A DNA stretch of 64,000 nt from Micromonospora okii (GTDB lineage Bacteria > Actinomycetota > Actinomycetes > Mycobacteriales > Micromonosporaceae), in the NCBI RefSeq assembly GCF_020884795.1, contig NZ_BBZF01000016.1, positions 1 through 64,000 of the forward strand. The letters run 5' to 3'. Positions within the stretch are counted from its first letter, which is position 1; each line of letters begins with the position of its first letter. The translations under genes were made by a program, and so were the position numbers. The notes under the pieces were generated by a model that had not been told where the DNA came from, searched no databases, and saw only the letters and a program-made list of their open reading frames with translations. This document shows positions 26,298-34,819 of the stretch, in pieces.

Positions 26298-27593
26298 TCA
26301 CAGCGGTAGGTCCGCGCGGATCCCGGTCGGGCCGCCCACCGGGCTGACCACGTCGAGCCGGCCGCCCGCCGCGCGCACCCGGTCGGCGATCCCGACCAGC
26401 CCGTGGCCCTTGGCCAGGTGCGCCCCGCCGTGCCCGTCGTCGCTCACCTCGACCACCAGCCGGTCGTCGGTCCGGGTGACCGCGACCTCGCACGTCGTCG
26501 CCCCGCTGTGCTTGGCGACGTTGGTCAGGGCCTCGGCGACCACGAAGTAGGCGGTGCTCTCCACGGTCGGCTCGAGCCGACCGCCCGGGGCCTCCAGCCG
26601 GGGGTCGATCCGCAGCTCGATGGGGACCAGGCCGCGCCCGGCGAGTGCGGCCAGGGCGCTGGGCAGCCCCCGGTCGACCAGGATCGGCGGAGCGATGCCC
26701 CGGGAGAGGGCGCGCAGCTCGGCGAGGGTGTCCCGGGTCTGGGTGACCGCCTCGTCGAGGGTCCGGCCGACGGCGTCGGGGTCGTTGGCGAGCTGCTGGC
26801 GAGCCCGGCTCAGGTCCAGGGCCAGCCGGACGAGGCGCTGCTGCGGGCCGTCGTGGATGTCCCGTTCCAGCCGGCGCAGCGCGGTGGCCTCGGCGGAGAC
26901 GGCAGCCCGCTTCTGGTCCTCCAGCACGACGATCCGGTTGCGCATCTCGGCGACCCCGGTGAGCAGGGCACGGGCGAAGCCGGCCTGGAGCAGCGCGCAG
27001 CCCCGGACCACGATCGGCAGGGTGAGCAGGAAGAACAACCCGATGGCGGTGTAAAGCCCGACCCTGACGCCGGTCGAGTCGCCCAGGCCGATCAGTTCGT
27101 TGAGGTCCTTGTTCTCCGGCGGGTTGGGCAGCGCCCAGCCGTAAACCCAGTAGAGGCTGCCGAGGAGCGCGCCGGCCCACCAGGTGACCGTCACCACGAA
27201 GGTGATGATGGCCACGATCAGCTTGAGGATTCCGTGGGCCAGGTCGAGCCAGGACTGCGCGTCCCGCATCGGCATGAAGATCCGCCGCCAGATGCCCGCC
27301 TCCGGCTCCGGCCGGCGGTAGTCGGGGCGGATGCGGCCCTGCCGGAGCACGGCGGGCAGCCGGAGCCGCTCGATGTCGGCGAAGCCGCGGGCGGCGTACA
27401 GGGCGCCGGCGAGGACCGGCAGGCCGATCACCGTCACCACCAGCCCCACGCCGAGCGCCAGCCCCACCAGGAGGACCACGAAGCTGGCCAGCGCGAGGGG
27501 AAAACCGAGCAGCAGGTATCCGGAGTCGCGGAGGAGCTGGCGGGGGACGCTGGGCGAGGTGGCGGTCGGCTCGGCCAGGGGGGTGGCGGTCAT
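26298..27593 (-). CDS. Membrane sensor histidine kinase (HisKA_3 type)
   Basis: 431 residues. Four to five membrane helices in an N-terminal sensor module of the DUF1707/'sensor domain' type (about 25-70, 120-155, 178-200), then HisKA_3 with His247 in RDIHDGPQQRLV, then HATPase_c (VAEALTNVAKHS, DDGHGG, GHGLVGIADRV). It should sense an envelope or membrane signal and phosphorylate the regulator encoded immediately downstream. The start is set by TAGCCT 7 nt upstream, again leaderless. Confidence 0.88.
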   Translation of the reverse strand: MTATPLAEPTATSPSVPRQLLRDSGYLLLGFPLALASFVVLLVGLALGVGLVVTVIGLPVLAGALYAARGFADIERLRLPAVLRQGRIRPDYRRPEPEAGIWRRIFMPMRDAQSWLDLAHGILKLIVAIITFVVTVTWWAGALLGSLYWVYGWALPNPPENKDLNELIGLGDSTGVRVGLYTAIGLFFLLTLPIVVRGCALLQAGFARALLTGVAEMRNRIVVLEDQKRAAVSAEATALRRLERDIHDGPQQRLVRLALDLSRARQQLANDPDAVGRTLDEAVTQTRDTLAELRALSRGIAPPILVDRGLPSALAALAGRGLVPIELRIDPRLEAPGGRLEPTVESTAYFVVAEALTNVAKHSGATTCEVAVTRTDDRLVVEVSDDGHGGAHLAKGHGLVGIADRVRAAGGRLDVVSPVGGPTGIRADLPL

Positions 27594-27600
27594 GGCTTCG

Positions 27601-27606
27601 AGGCTA
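27601..27606 (-). promoter_or_regulatory. -10 element TAGCCT, leaderless start of the kinase gene
   Basis: On the minus strand TAGCCT precedes the ATG at 27593 by 7 nt. There is no Shine-Dalgarno sequence. Confidence 0.55.
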
Positions 27607-27856
27607 GGCCCGCGACGGGCCGGGCCCCATCCCGCCGGCCGCCCTGTCCACGGTAGGGCCAGCCTCACCTCCACCTCACCGAACGTAGATCGACTGCGCC
27701 CCGGGGGCCCCGGCCCGGGGCGGGGCGGCTCGCGCGATTGGTGAGGGAAGTCGGTATTGAGCAATAATCGTCGGGCGGCGTCGCGGGGGCTGCCGGATCG
27801 ATCTTGCGGAACGGAGGGGCAGGTGAGGGCTGGTCGCGCGTCTTCAAGATCGCGAT

Positions 27857-27874
27857 TTGTGCGTGTCTTCACAA
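27857..27874. promoter_or_regulatory. Rex operator (ROP site)
   Basis: TTGTGCGTGTCTTCACAA is an 18-bp inverted repeat with perfect TTGTG/CACAA ends, the Rex recognition pattern. It lies 5 bp before a plausible -10 box (TACTCT, 27880-27885) of the rex-hem operon, about 120 bp before the rex ATG. This placement would let NAD+-bound Rex repress its own operon. Confidence 0.8.
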
Positions 27875-27993
27875 GCGCCTACTCTGTAGTTCCGACGCGT
27901 CCTGCTAGCACAGCCGGCAATCTCGGTCGCCAGCGGGATTCCCGGTACGGCTGGCCCCTGGAGCTGGCCGCGGATCGCACCGCACGGAGTCTC

Positions 27994-28764
27994 ATGAGTC
28001 AGCACCGTCACCCTGGCGCGCCCGGCCGCGCCGGTGCCGTACCGGCGCTTCCGGACCTGCCCGAGGCGACCGTCGCGCGGCTGCCGGAATACCTCCGTGC
28101 CCTGCACCAGCTCGTCGAGACCGGTCACGAGACCGTCTCCAGCGAGGGCCTGGCCACGGCCGTCGGGGTCAACTCCGCCAAGCTCCGCAAGGACCTGTCC
28201 CACCTCGGCTCGTACGGCACCCGGGGCGTCGGCTACGACGTGGCCCTGCTGGTCGAGCAGATCGAGTTCGTGCTCGGGCTCACCCAGCGGCGGGCCGTCG
28301 CCCTCGTCGGGGTGGGTAACCTCGGTCACGCCCTCGCCGGCTACGACGGCTTCGCCAGCCGGGGCTTCCGCATCGCGGCCCTGCTGGACGCCGACCCGTC
28401 CCGCGTCGGCGAGGAGATCAGCGGCCTGGTCGTGCGGCACATCGACGAGCTGCCCCGGATCGCCGCCGAGGAATCGATCGCGATCGGCGTGATCGCCACC
28501 CCGGCCGGTGCCGCCCAGGCGGTCGCCGACCAGTTGGTCGCCGTCGGCGTGACGAGCATCCTCAACTTCGCCCCGTGCGTACTCTCGGTGCCGGACGGGG
28601 TCGACGTGCGCAAGGTCGACCTCGCCATCGAGTTGCAGATCCTGTCCTTCCACGAGCACCGCAAGGCCTCGCTGACCGCGCTGCCCGCCGCCGGCGGCTC
28701 CGCCCTCAAGGCCCTGCCCGGCGGGCTCGTCGACCCCGACCCGCAGGAGGCGATCGGCACGTGA
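27994..28764 (+). CDS. rex: Redox-sensing transcriptional repressor Rex
   Basis: 256 residues. N-terminal winged helix (ATVARLPEYLRALHQLVETG, recognition part VNSAKLRKDLSHLGSYGTRG), Rossmann NAD(H)-binding domain (VALVGVGNLGHALAGYDGF) and C-terminal swap helix (DLAIELQILSFHEHR). Rex binds DNA when NAD+ is high and releases it when NADH rises, controlling respiratory and heme genes. It is the first gene of a run with hemA-hemC-cobA/hemD-hemB; its TGA overlaps the GTG of hemA. The ATG at 27994 has GGAG 6 nt upstream. Confidence 0.96.
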   Translation: MSQHRHPGAPGRAGAVPALPDLPEATVARLPEYLRALHQLVETGHETVSSEGLATAVGVNSAKLRKDLSHLGSYGTRGVGYDVALLVEQIEFVLGLTQRRAVALVGVGNLGHALAGYDGFASRGFRIAALLDADPSRVGEEISGLVVRHIDELPRIAAEESIAIGVIATPAGAAQAVADQLVAVGVTSILNFAPCVLSVPDGVDVRKVDLAIELQILSFHEHRKASLTALPAAGGSALKALPGGLVDPDPQEAIGT

Positions 28765-30098
28765 AACTGCTCGTCGTCGGCGCGTCCTACCGCACCGCTC
28801 CCGTCGCCACCCTGGAGCGGCTGGCGGTCGGCCCCGCCGACCTCACCCGCGTCCTGGACCGCCTGGTCGCCCAGCCGTACGTGAGCGAGGCGGTGCTGGT
28901 CTCCACCTGCAACCGGGTGGAGGTCTACGCCGCCGTGTCCGGCTTCCACGGCGGCCTCGGCGACATCTGCGCCGTCCTCGCCGAGCAGGCCGGGGCGACG
29001 CCCGCCAGCCTGGCCAACCACCTCTACGTGCACTACGACGCCGCCGCCGTGGACCACGTCTTCCGGGTCGCCGCCGGGCTGGACTCGATGGTGGTCGGCG
29101 AGGCGCAGATCCTCGGCCAGTTGCGGGACGCGTACCACTGGGCCGGCGGGGCCGACTCCGCCGGCCGGCTGATGCACGAGCTGATGCAGCAGGCGCTGCG
29201 GGTGGGGAAGCGGGCGCACGCGGAGACCGGCATCGACCGGGCCGGCCAGAGCGTCGTCAGCGCCGCGCTCGACCTGGCCGCCGCGCAGTTCGACGGGGGG
29301 CTCCCCGGCCGCCCGGCCCTGGTGGTCGGCGCGGGCGCGATGGGGGCGCTGGGCGTGGCGACGCTCTCCCGGCTCGGCGCGGGGCCGCTCACCGTGACCA
29401 ACCGGGGGGCCGACCGGGCCGTCCGGCTGGCCGAGTCGTACGGGGCCAGCGCCGCGCCGATGGCCGAGCTGACCGACGTGCTCTCCACAGTGGACATCGT
29501 AGTGGCCGCCACCGCGGCCACCGAACCGGTCCTCACCCCCGAGGTCGTCGCCGGGGCGCTCGCCGACCGCGACCCCGCCCGAGGGCCGCTCGTGCTGCTC
29601 GACCTCGCCGTCCCGCGCGACGTGGCGGACGGCGTGGCCGACCTGCCCGGCGTCGAGGTGATCGACATCGGCCGGATGGCCGCGCTCCTCGCCGACGGCC
29701 CGGCCGCCGCCGACGCCGCCGCCGTCGAGCGGATCGTGGCCGGCGAGGTCGAGTCGTTCCTCACCTGGCTGCGCGGGTCCGACGTGGCCCCCACCGTGGC
29801 CGCGCTGCGCGGGCGGGCCGAGGACGTGGTCGCCGCCGAGCTGCGTCGGCTGGCCCAGCGCCGCCCCGACCTCAGCGAGGAGCAACGCGCCGAGGTGGCC
29901 CGGACGGTGCACCGGGTCGTGCAGCGGCTGTTGCACCAGCCCACCGTGCGGGTCCGCCAGCTCGCCGCCGAGCCCGGCGGCGACCAGTACGCCGCGCTGC
30001 TGCGCGAGCTGTTCGACCTCCAGGTCCCCCAGACCTCCCCGGTCGACACCGTTCCCGACGTGGTCGAGACCCACAGCAACTTCGGAGGTGAGCGATGA
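28761..30098 (+). CDS. hemA: Glutamyl-tRNA reductase
   Basis: 445 residues. It reduces glutamyl-tRNA to glutamate-1-semialdehyde with NADPH, the committed step of the C5 route to heme. Catalytic Cys is in VLVSTCNRVEVYA; the NADP domain begins LVVGAGAMGALGVATL; the C-terminal dimerisation helices follow. The N-terminal motif reads GASYRTAPV, with Tyr where most family members have His (GxxHRTAP). The GTG start overlaps the rex stop by 4 nt and has AGGAGG upstream; the stop overlaps hemC's ATG. Confidence 0.96.
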   Translation: MKLLVVGASYRTAPVATLERLAVGPADLTRVLDRLVAQPYVSEAVLVSTCNRVEVYAAVSGFHGGLGDICAVLAEQAGATPASLANHLYVHYDAAAVDHVFRVAAGLDSMVVGEAQILGQLRDAYHWAGGADSAGRLMHELMQQALRVGKRAHAETGIDRAGQSVVSAALDLAAAQFDGGLPGRPALVVGAGAMGALGVATLSRLGAGPLTVTNRGADRAVRLAESYGASAAPMAELTDVLSTVDIVVAATAATEPVLTPEVVAGALADRDPARGPLVLLDLAVPRDVADGVADLPGVEVIDIGRMAALLADGPAAADAAAVERIVAGEVESFLTWLRGSDVAPTVAALRGRAEDVVAAELRRLAQRRPDLSEEQRAEVARTVHRVVQRLLHQPTVRVRQLAAEPGGDQYAALLRELFDLQVPQTSPVDTVPDVVETHSNFGGER

Positions 30099-31063
30099 CC
30101 GCCCCCCTGCGCCTCGGCACCCGGGGCAGCGCGCTGGCGATGGCCCAGTCCGGCCACGTCGCGGCGGCCCTCACCGAGGCGACCGGCCGGGAGGTGGAGC
30201 TGGTCGAGGTGCTCACCGCCGGGGACCGCTCGACCGCCCCGGTGCAGCGGCTCGGCATCGGCGTGTTCGTCTCCGCGCTGCGCGACGCCCTGACCGCCCG
30301 CACCATCGACTTCGCGGTGCACTCCTACAAGGACCTGCCCACCGCGGCGGCCCCCGGGCTGCTCGTCGCGGCGGTGCCCACCCGACAGGACCCGCGCGAC
30401 GCGCTGGTCGCCCGGGACGGGCGCACCCTCGCCGAGCTGCCCCCCGGCGCGGTGGTGGGCACGGGCGCGCTGCGCCGCATCGCCCAGCTCCACGCGCTCG
30501 GGCTGCACCTGGAGGTCGCCCCGATCCGCGGCAACGTGGACACCCGCCTGGCGCGGGCGCTCGGCCCGGACGCCGACCTCGACGCGGTGGTCCTGGCCCG
30601 GGCGGGGCTGGCCCGGCTCGGCCGAACCGACGTGATCACCGAGACGCTCGACCCGATGCTCATGCTGCCCGCGCCCGCCCAGGGCGCGCTGGCCGTGGAG
30701 TGCCGGGTCGACGACCCGGAGATGGTCGAGCTGCTCTCGGCGCTCGACCACGCACCGTCCCGGTTGGCGGTCGCCGCGGAGCGGGCGCTGCTGGCCACCC
30801 TGGAGGCCGGGTGCAGCGCACCCGTGGCCGCCTACGCGGAACTCGCCGAAGGTGACGCCGGCGAGGAGATCTACCTGCGCGGCGCGGTGATCAGCCCGGA
30901 CGGTTCCCGAGACCTCCGGCTGTCCCGCACCGGAACGCCCGCCGAGGCGGCGGAGATCGGCAAGGCACTCGCCGCCGAACTCCTCGAACTCGGCGCCGAC
31001 TCGATCCTCGGCCAAGACGGACACGCCCGTCCGGGGACCCAGCAATTTGGGAGCACAGAATGA
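30095..31063 (+). CDS. hemC: Porphobilinogen deaminase (hydroxymethylbilane synthase)
   Basis: 322 residues. It polymerises four porphobilinogens into hydroxymethylbilane on a dipyrromethane cofactor attached to the Cys in LEAGCSAPVAAYAE. Other signatures: RLGTRGSALAMAQSGHVA, FAVHSYKDLPT, RRIAQLHALG and PIRGNVDTRL. Start and stop both overlap neighbouring genes by 4 nt (ATGA), showing tight translational coupling in the hem operon. Confidence 0.96.
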   Translation: MTAPLRLGTRGSALAMAQSGHVAAALTEATGREVELVEVLTAGDRSTAPVQRLGIGVFVSALRDALTARTIDFAVHSYKDLPTAAAPGLLVAAVPTRQDPRDALVARDGRTLAELPPGAVVGTGALRRIAQLHALGLHLEVAPIRGNVDTRLARALGPDADLDAVVLARAGLARLGRTDVITETLDPMLMLPAPAQGALAVECRVDDPEMVELLSALDHAPSRLAVAAERALLATLEAGCSAPVAAYAELAEGDAGEEIYLRGAVISPDGSRDLRLSRTGTPAEAAEIGKALAAELLELGADSILGQDGHARPGTQQFGSTE

Positions 31064-32640
31064 CCCGCACCCGTAAGCCCGTAGGCCGCATCGCGTTCGT
31101 CGGGGCCGGTCCCGGCGACCCGGGCCTGCTGACCCGCCGGGCGCACGACGCCCTGGTCGACGCCGACCAGGTGGTGTACGACCGGGGAGTCCCCGAGTCG
31201 CTGCTCGACGCCGTCCGTGCCCAGGCCAAGGAGGACGCCCAGTTCACCCCGGCGGAGGGCGTGCCGGGGGACGTGGCGAAGGTGCTGATCTCGGCCGCCC
31301 GCTCCGGCCTGAACGCGGTCCACCTGGTCTCGGGCGACCCGTTCGGCCACGACTCGGTGGTCAAGGAGGTGCAGGCGGTCGCGCGCACCGCGGCGCACTT
31401 CGAGGTGGTGCCGGGCGTCGGCCAGGCCGAGGGCGTCGCCACGTACGCGGGTGTGCCGCTGCCCGGCGTCCGCACCGCCGCCGACGTGGAGGACGTCACC
31501 GCGCTGGACTTCGACGCGCTGGCCGCCGCCGTCGGCCGGGGCTCCCTCGCGCTCGCCGTGGACGCCGGCGACCTGGCCGCGATCCGCGACGGCCTGCTCG
31601 CCGCGGGCGTCGACGGCACCACCGGCGTCGGGGTGACCGGCGACGGCACGGGCGAGACCCAGTACACGACCACGTCGACCGTGGACTCCTTCGTCGCGGC
31701 GGCGCTCGGCTTCACCGGCCGGGTGGTGCTCACCGTCGGCGAGGGCGTCGGCGAGCGGGACAAGCTGAGCTGGTGGGAGAACCGCCCGCTGTACGGCTGG
31801 AAGGTGCTCGTCCCCCGCACCAAGGAGCAGGCCGGCGTGATGAGCGCGCGGCTGCGGGCGTACGGGGCGATCCCCTGCGAGGTGCCGACCATCGCGGTCG
31901 AGCCGCCGCGCACCCCCGCCCAGATGGAGCGGGCGGTCAAGGGGCTGGTCGACGGCCGGTACGCCTGGGTGATCTTCACCTCGGTCAACGCCGTCCGGGC
32001 GGTCTGGGAGAAGTTCGCCGAGCACGGCCTGGACGCCCGGCACTTCGGCGGCGTCAAGATCGCCTGTATCGGCGAGGCCACCGCCGAGGCGGTCCGCGCG
32101 TTCGGCATCCAGCCGGAGCTGATCCCGACGGGGGAGCAGTCCTCCGAGGGGCTGCTGGCCGAGTTCTCGCCGCACGACGAGATCCTCGACCCGGTGGGTC
32201 GGGTGCTGCTGCCGCGCGCCGACATCGCCACCGAGACCCTCGCCGCCGGGCTCACCGAGCGCGGCTGGGAGGTCGACGACGTCACCGCGTACCGGACGGT
32301 CCGGGCCGCCCCGCCGCCCGCCGAGATCCGGGACGCGATCAAGTCGGGCGGGTTCGACGCGGTGCTGTTCACCTCGTCCTCCACCGTGCGGAACCTCGTC
32401 GGCATCGCCGGGAAACCGCACGCGCGTACCGTTGTTGCGGTCATCGGGCCCAAGACGGCGGAGACCGCGACGGAGTTCGGCCTGCGGGTCGACGTGCAGC
32501 CCCAGCACGCCTCGGTGCCCGACCTGGTCGAGGCGCTCGCCGCCTACGCCGTCGAGCTGCGCGAGAAGCTCGCCGCCATGCCGGCGAAGCAGCGTCGCGG
32601 CTCGAAGGTGCAGGGCCCGACCGCCCTGAGGTTCCGCTAG
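31060..32640 (+). CDS. Fused CobA-like / uroporphyrinogen-III synthase (HemD)
   Basis: 526 residues. Residues about 1-245 are a uroporphyrinogen-III methyltransferase fold ([19 protein letters not shown]), and 250-520 are HemD ([46 protein letters not shown]). HemD closes hydroxymethylbilane to uroporphyrinogen III. Oddity: in the methyltransferase half the usual RLKGGDPFxFGRGGEE loop is changed to [17 protein letters not shown] and the TSA/HR motifs are altered, so methylation activity is doubtful and this half may be structural. Short basic C-terminal tail. ATG overlaps the hemC stop. Confidence 0.9.
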   Translation: MTRTRKPVGRIAFVGAGPGDPGLLTRRAHDALVDADQVVYDRGVPESLLDAVRAQAKEDAQFTPAEGVPGDVAKVLISAARSGLNAVHLVSGDPFGHDSVVKEVQAVARTAAHFEVVPGVGQAEGVATYAGVPLPGVRTAADVEDVTALDFDALAAAVGRGSLALAVDAGDLAAIRDGLLAAGVDGTTGVGVTGDGTGETQYTTTSTVDSFVAAALGFTGRVVLTVGEGVGERDKLSWWENRPLYGWKVLVPRTKEQAGVMSARLRAYGAIPCEVPTIAVEPPRTPAQMERAVKGLVDGRYAWVIFTSVNAVRAVWEKFAEHGLDARHFGGVKIACIGEATAEAVRAFGIQPELIPTGEQSSEGLLAEFSPHDEILDPVGRVLLPRADIATETLAAGLTERGWEVDDVTAYRTVRAAPPPAEIRDAIKSGGFDAVLFTSSSTVRNLVGIAGKPHARTVVAVIGPKTAETATEFGLRVDVQPQHASVPDLVEALAAYAVELREKLAAMPAKQRRGSKVQGPTALRFR

Positions 32641-32660
32641 TCGTCACAGGGAGGCCCCTC

Positions 32661-33644
32661 ATGTCGTACCCCGAGATCCGGCCCCGCCGGCTGCGCCGCA
32701 CCGCAGCCGTGCGGCGGCTGGTCTCCGAGACCCGCGTCGACCCGGCCGAGCTGGTCGTGCCGATGTTCGTCAGGGAGGGGCTGACCGAGCCGCGGCCGAT
32801 CTCCTCGCTCCCGGGGGTGCTCCAGCACTCCCGGGACTCGCTGCGCAAGGCGGCGGCGGAGGCGGTCCAGGCCGGGGTCGGCGGGATCATGCTGTTCGGG
32901 GTGCCGGCGCAGCGGGACGAGCGCGGGTCGGGCGGCCTCGACCCGGCGGGCATCCTCAACGTCGCCATCCGCGACGTGGTCGGCGAGGTCGGCGACGCCA
33001 CCGTGGTGATGAGCGACCTCTGCCTGGACGAGTTCACCTCCCACGGGCACTGCGGGCTGCTCACCCCCGACGGCGCGGTGGACAACGACGCCACGCTCGC
33101 CGCCTACGCCGAGATGGCGGTGGCCCAGGCCAACGCCGGGGTCGGCGTGGTCGGGCCGTCCGGGATGATGGACGGCCAGGTCGGCGTGGTACGCCGGGCG
33201 CTCGACGCCGCCGGTCACTCCGACGTGGCCGTGCTGGCGTACGCGGCGAAGTACGCCTCCGCCTTCTACGGCCCGTTCCGGGAGGCGGTGGAGTCGGCGC
33301 TGGAGGGCGACCGGCGCACCTACCAGCAGGACCCGGCGAACCTGCGCGAATCGCTGCGCGAGGTCGAGCTGGACGTCGCCGAGGGCGCCGACATGGTGAT
33401 GGTCAAGCCCGCGCTGCCCTACCTCGACGTGGTGGCGGCGGTCCGGGCCGCCGTGAACGTCCCCGTCGCCGCCTACCAGGTCTCCGGCGAGTACGCGATG
33501 GTCGAGGCCGCCGCCGCGAACGGCTGGATCGACCGGGAGCGGGTGATGCTGGAGACGCTCACCTCGATCCGGCGGGCCGGGGCGCAGGTCATCCTCACCT
33601 ACTGGGCGGTCGAGGCCGCCACCCTGCTCCGCCAGCTTCCCTGA
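32661..33644 (+). CDS. hemB: Delta-aminolevulinic acid dehydratase (porphobilinogen synthase)
   Basis: 327 residues. It condenses two 5-aminolevulinates. Active-site lysines are in [13 protein letters not shown] and [12 protein letters not shown]. The metal segment is [14 protein letters not shown]: the first and third zinc cysteines are present but Asp replaces the middle one, between the Cys3 zinc type and the Asp/Mg type. It follows the HemD gene by 20 bp with AGGGAGG as ribosome binding site and is the last gene of the rex-hem run. Confidence 0.95.
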   Translation: MSYPEIRPRRLRRTAAVRRLVSETRVDPAELVVPMFVREGLTEPRPISSLPGVLQHSRDSLRKAAAEAVQAGVGGIMLFGVPAQRDERGSGGLDPAGILNVAIRDVVGEVGDATVVMSDLCLDEFTSHGHCGLLTPDGAVDNDATLAAYAEMAVAQANAGVGVVGPSGMMDGQVGVVRRALDAAGHSDVAVLAYAAKYASAFYGPFREAVESALEGDRRTYQQDPANLRESLREVELDVAEGADMVMVKPALPYLDVVAAVRAAVNVPVAAYQVSGEYAMVEAAAANGWIDRERVMLETLTSIRRAGAQVILTYWAVEAATLLRQLP

Positions 33645-33945
33645 GCTGCCCCGCCCGGCGTTGGGCAGGCGGCGCGGTGGCATCGCGCGTGGCACAGCGA
33701 CCGCCTCCCGCCGGGCGGCCCGGTAGCGCGGCGAAGCGCTCCGGGCGCTGGAGCGCGATGAGCGCGGCAGTGCCGCAGACGCCGAGTGTCGCGGCGCCGA
33801 GTGCCGCAGACGCCGAGTGTCGCGGATGCCGGCCGGCGCACGGCTCCGCCGACCTCGCCTGAGCGCCCCAGGTGCCGAGAGTGCCCCTCACTTCCCGATC
33901 CCCTACTCGGCGTCATCTAGCTCGTTCCTGGTGCCCCCTACTCGG
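33645..33945. other. Intergenic stretch after hemB with 26-bp tandem repeat
   Basis: No coding frame supported. It contains two identical 26-bp units starting AGTGCCGCAGACGCCGAG at 33769-33794 and 33800-33825, separated by 5 nt. Immediately to the right lies a MITE-like element. Confidence 0.6.
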
Positions 33946-34076
33946 CCCCTTTGCTCTGCTGTAGCGGAGGCAACAGTCACGCAGTGTCCATGCCAGCGCG
34001 CACCTGCCCTCCTGGCCGTTTCGGCGTTGATGCTGCTCGTGGCTGGTGTTGCCTGGAAGGCAGCAGCGCAAAGGGG
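33946..34076. mobile_element. MITE-like element, copy 1
   Basis: 131 bp bounded by CCCCTTTGCTCTGC and GCAGCGCAAAGGGG (13 of 14 inverted). A second inner inverted repeat GGCAACA/TGTTGCC lies about 10-16 bp inside. It has the same outer ends, inner GCAACA/TGTTGC pair and the shared phrase GTCACGCAG as the copy at 49218-49359. It encodes nothing recognisable; it may fold into a long hairpin or be a non-autonomous transposon remnant. Confidence 0.65.
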
Positions 34077-34202
34077 CGCGGGGAGGGGTTTGGGGGGTAG
34101 GGCTGCCATCGCTCAGGGTAGTTGGCCAGCTTGGCTGTCGATCGTGACCCAGCGTGCCTGGTTAACTCTGTAATGCGGCGGCGACGGCTGGACGGGGACA
34201 GG

Positions 34203-34223
34203 TTTTCCACAGGTTTGTCCACA
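34203..34223 (+). promoter_or_regulatory. Pair of DnaA boxes
   Basis: TTTTCCACA (34203-34211) and TTGTCCACA (34215-34223) lie on the same strand with starts 12 bp apart. TTGTCCACA is the high-affinity DnaA box of high-GC actinomycetes. They lie 40-60 bp upstream of the HTH gene, far from any dnaA/dnaN gene in view. Confidence 0.5.
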
Positions 34224-34263
34224 GGGATTGCCGACCGTTCATCAGGGTCGGCAGGCTCCCCGT

Positions 34264-34764
34264 ATGGCTTCCGCACTTGATCCACCACCGACCGGCCCGA
34301 CAGTCGGGCCGTTTCCCATCGCCGGTCTGGTGCGCAAGGCCCGACGCATCGCCGGGCTGGGGCAGCGCCAGATGGCGCGCTTCGCGAAGGTGGCACCGTC
34401 GACGGTGGGCCGGGTGGAGACCGGTGCCATGACGCCCAGCCTCGTGGTGCTGGAACGACTCCTCGGCGCGGCCGGCCTCTACCTCGCCGTCGTCGACCAG
34501 GACGGCCGGGTGATCCAGCCGATGGCGGACTGGGACGACACCCGCGACGGTGCGGGGCGACGCTACCCGTCCCACCTGGACACCATCCTCGACCCCGAGC
34601 CGGGCGAATGGTGGGCCGACATCTACGGGCTGGCCCGGCCACCAGAGACGTTCCATCGCTCGCCCCGCGACCGCGAGGCGCGCCGGCGGCGCAGCCAGTG
34701 GGAGGTGAGGGTCGCGCAGCACCGCAACGTGCGACCGCCGAAGGACATGGGGGATCGGTGCTGA
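34264..34764 (+). CDS. XRE-family helix-turn-helix regulator
   Basis: 166 residues. HTH of Cro/CI type at about 17-65: LVRKARRIAGLGQRQMARFA then VAPSTVGRVETGAMTPSL. The rest (YLAVVDQDGRVIQPM, WWADIYGLARPPETF) resembles actinobacterial HTH proteins of unknown target and ends in a basic region. CAGGCT 6 nt before ATG 34264 may be a leaderless -10 box, and two DnaA boxes lie just upstream. It is not linked to a recognisable toxin or restriction partner. Confidence 0.83.
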   Translation: MASALDPPPTGPTVGPFPIAGLVRKARRIAGLGQRQMARFAKVAPSTVGRVETGAMTPSLVVLERLLGAAGLYLAVVDQDGRVIQPMADWDDTRDGAGRRYPSHLDTILDPEPGEWWADIYGLARPPETFHRSPRDREARRRRSQWEVRVAQHRNVRPPKDMGDRC

Positions 34765-34765
34765 G

Positions 34766-34803
34766 ACGGCCCCCGCCCGGGCGGGCACCCGGGCGGGGGC
34801 CGT
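34766..34803. terminator. Bidirectional hairpin terminator
   Basis: Perfect 16-bp stem ACGGCCCCCGCCCGGG / CCCGGGCGGGGGCCGT with a 6-nt loop, placed between the convergent HTH and nuclease genes. Confidence 0.8.
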
Positions 34804-34819
34804 CGTCGGCCGGAGCAGG

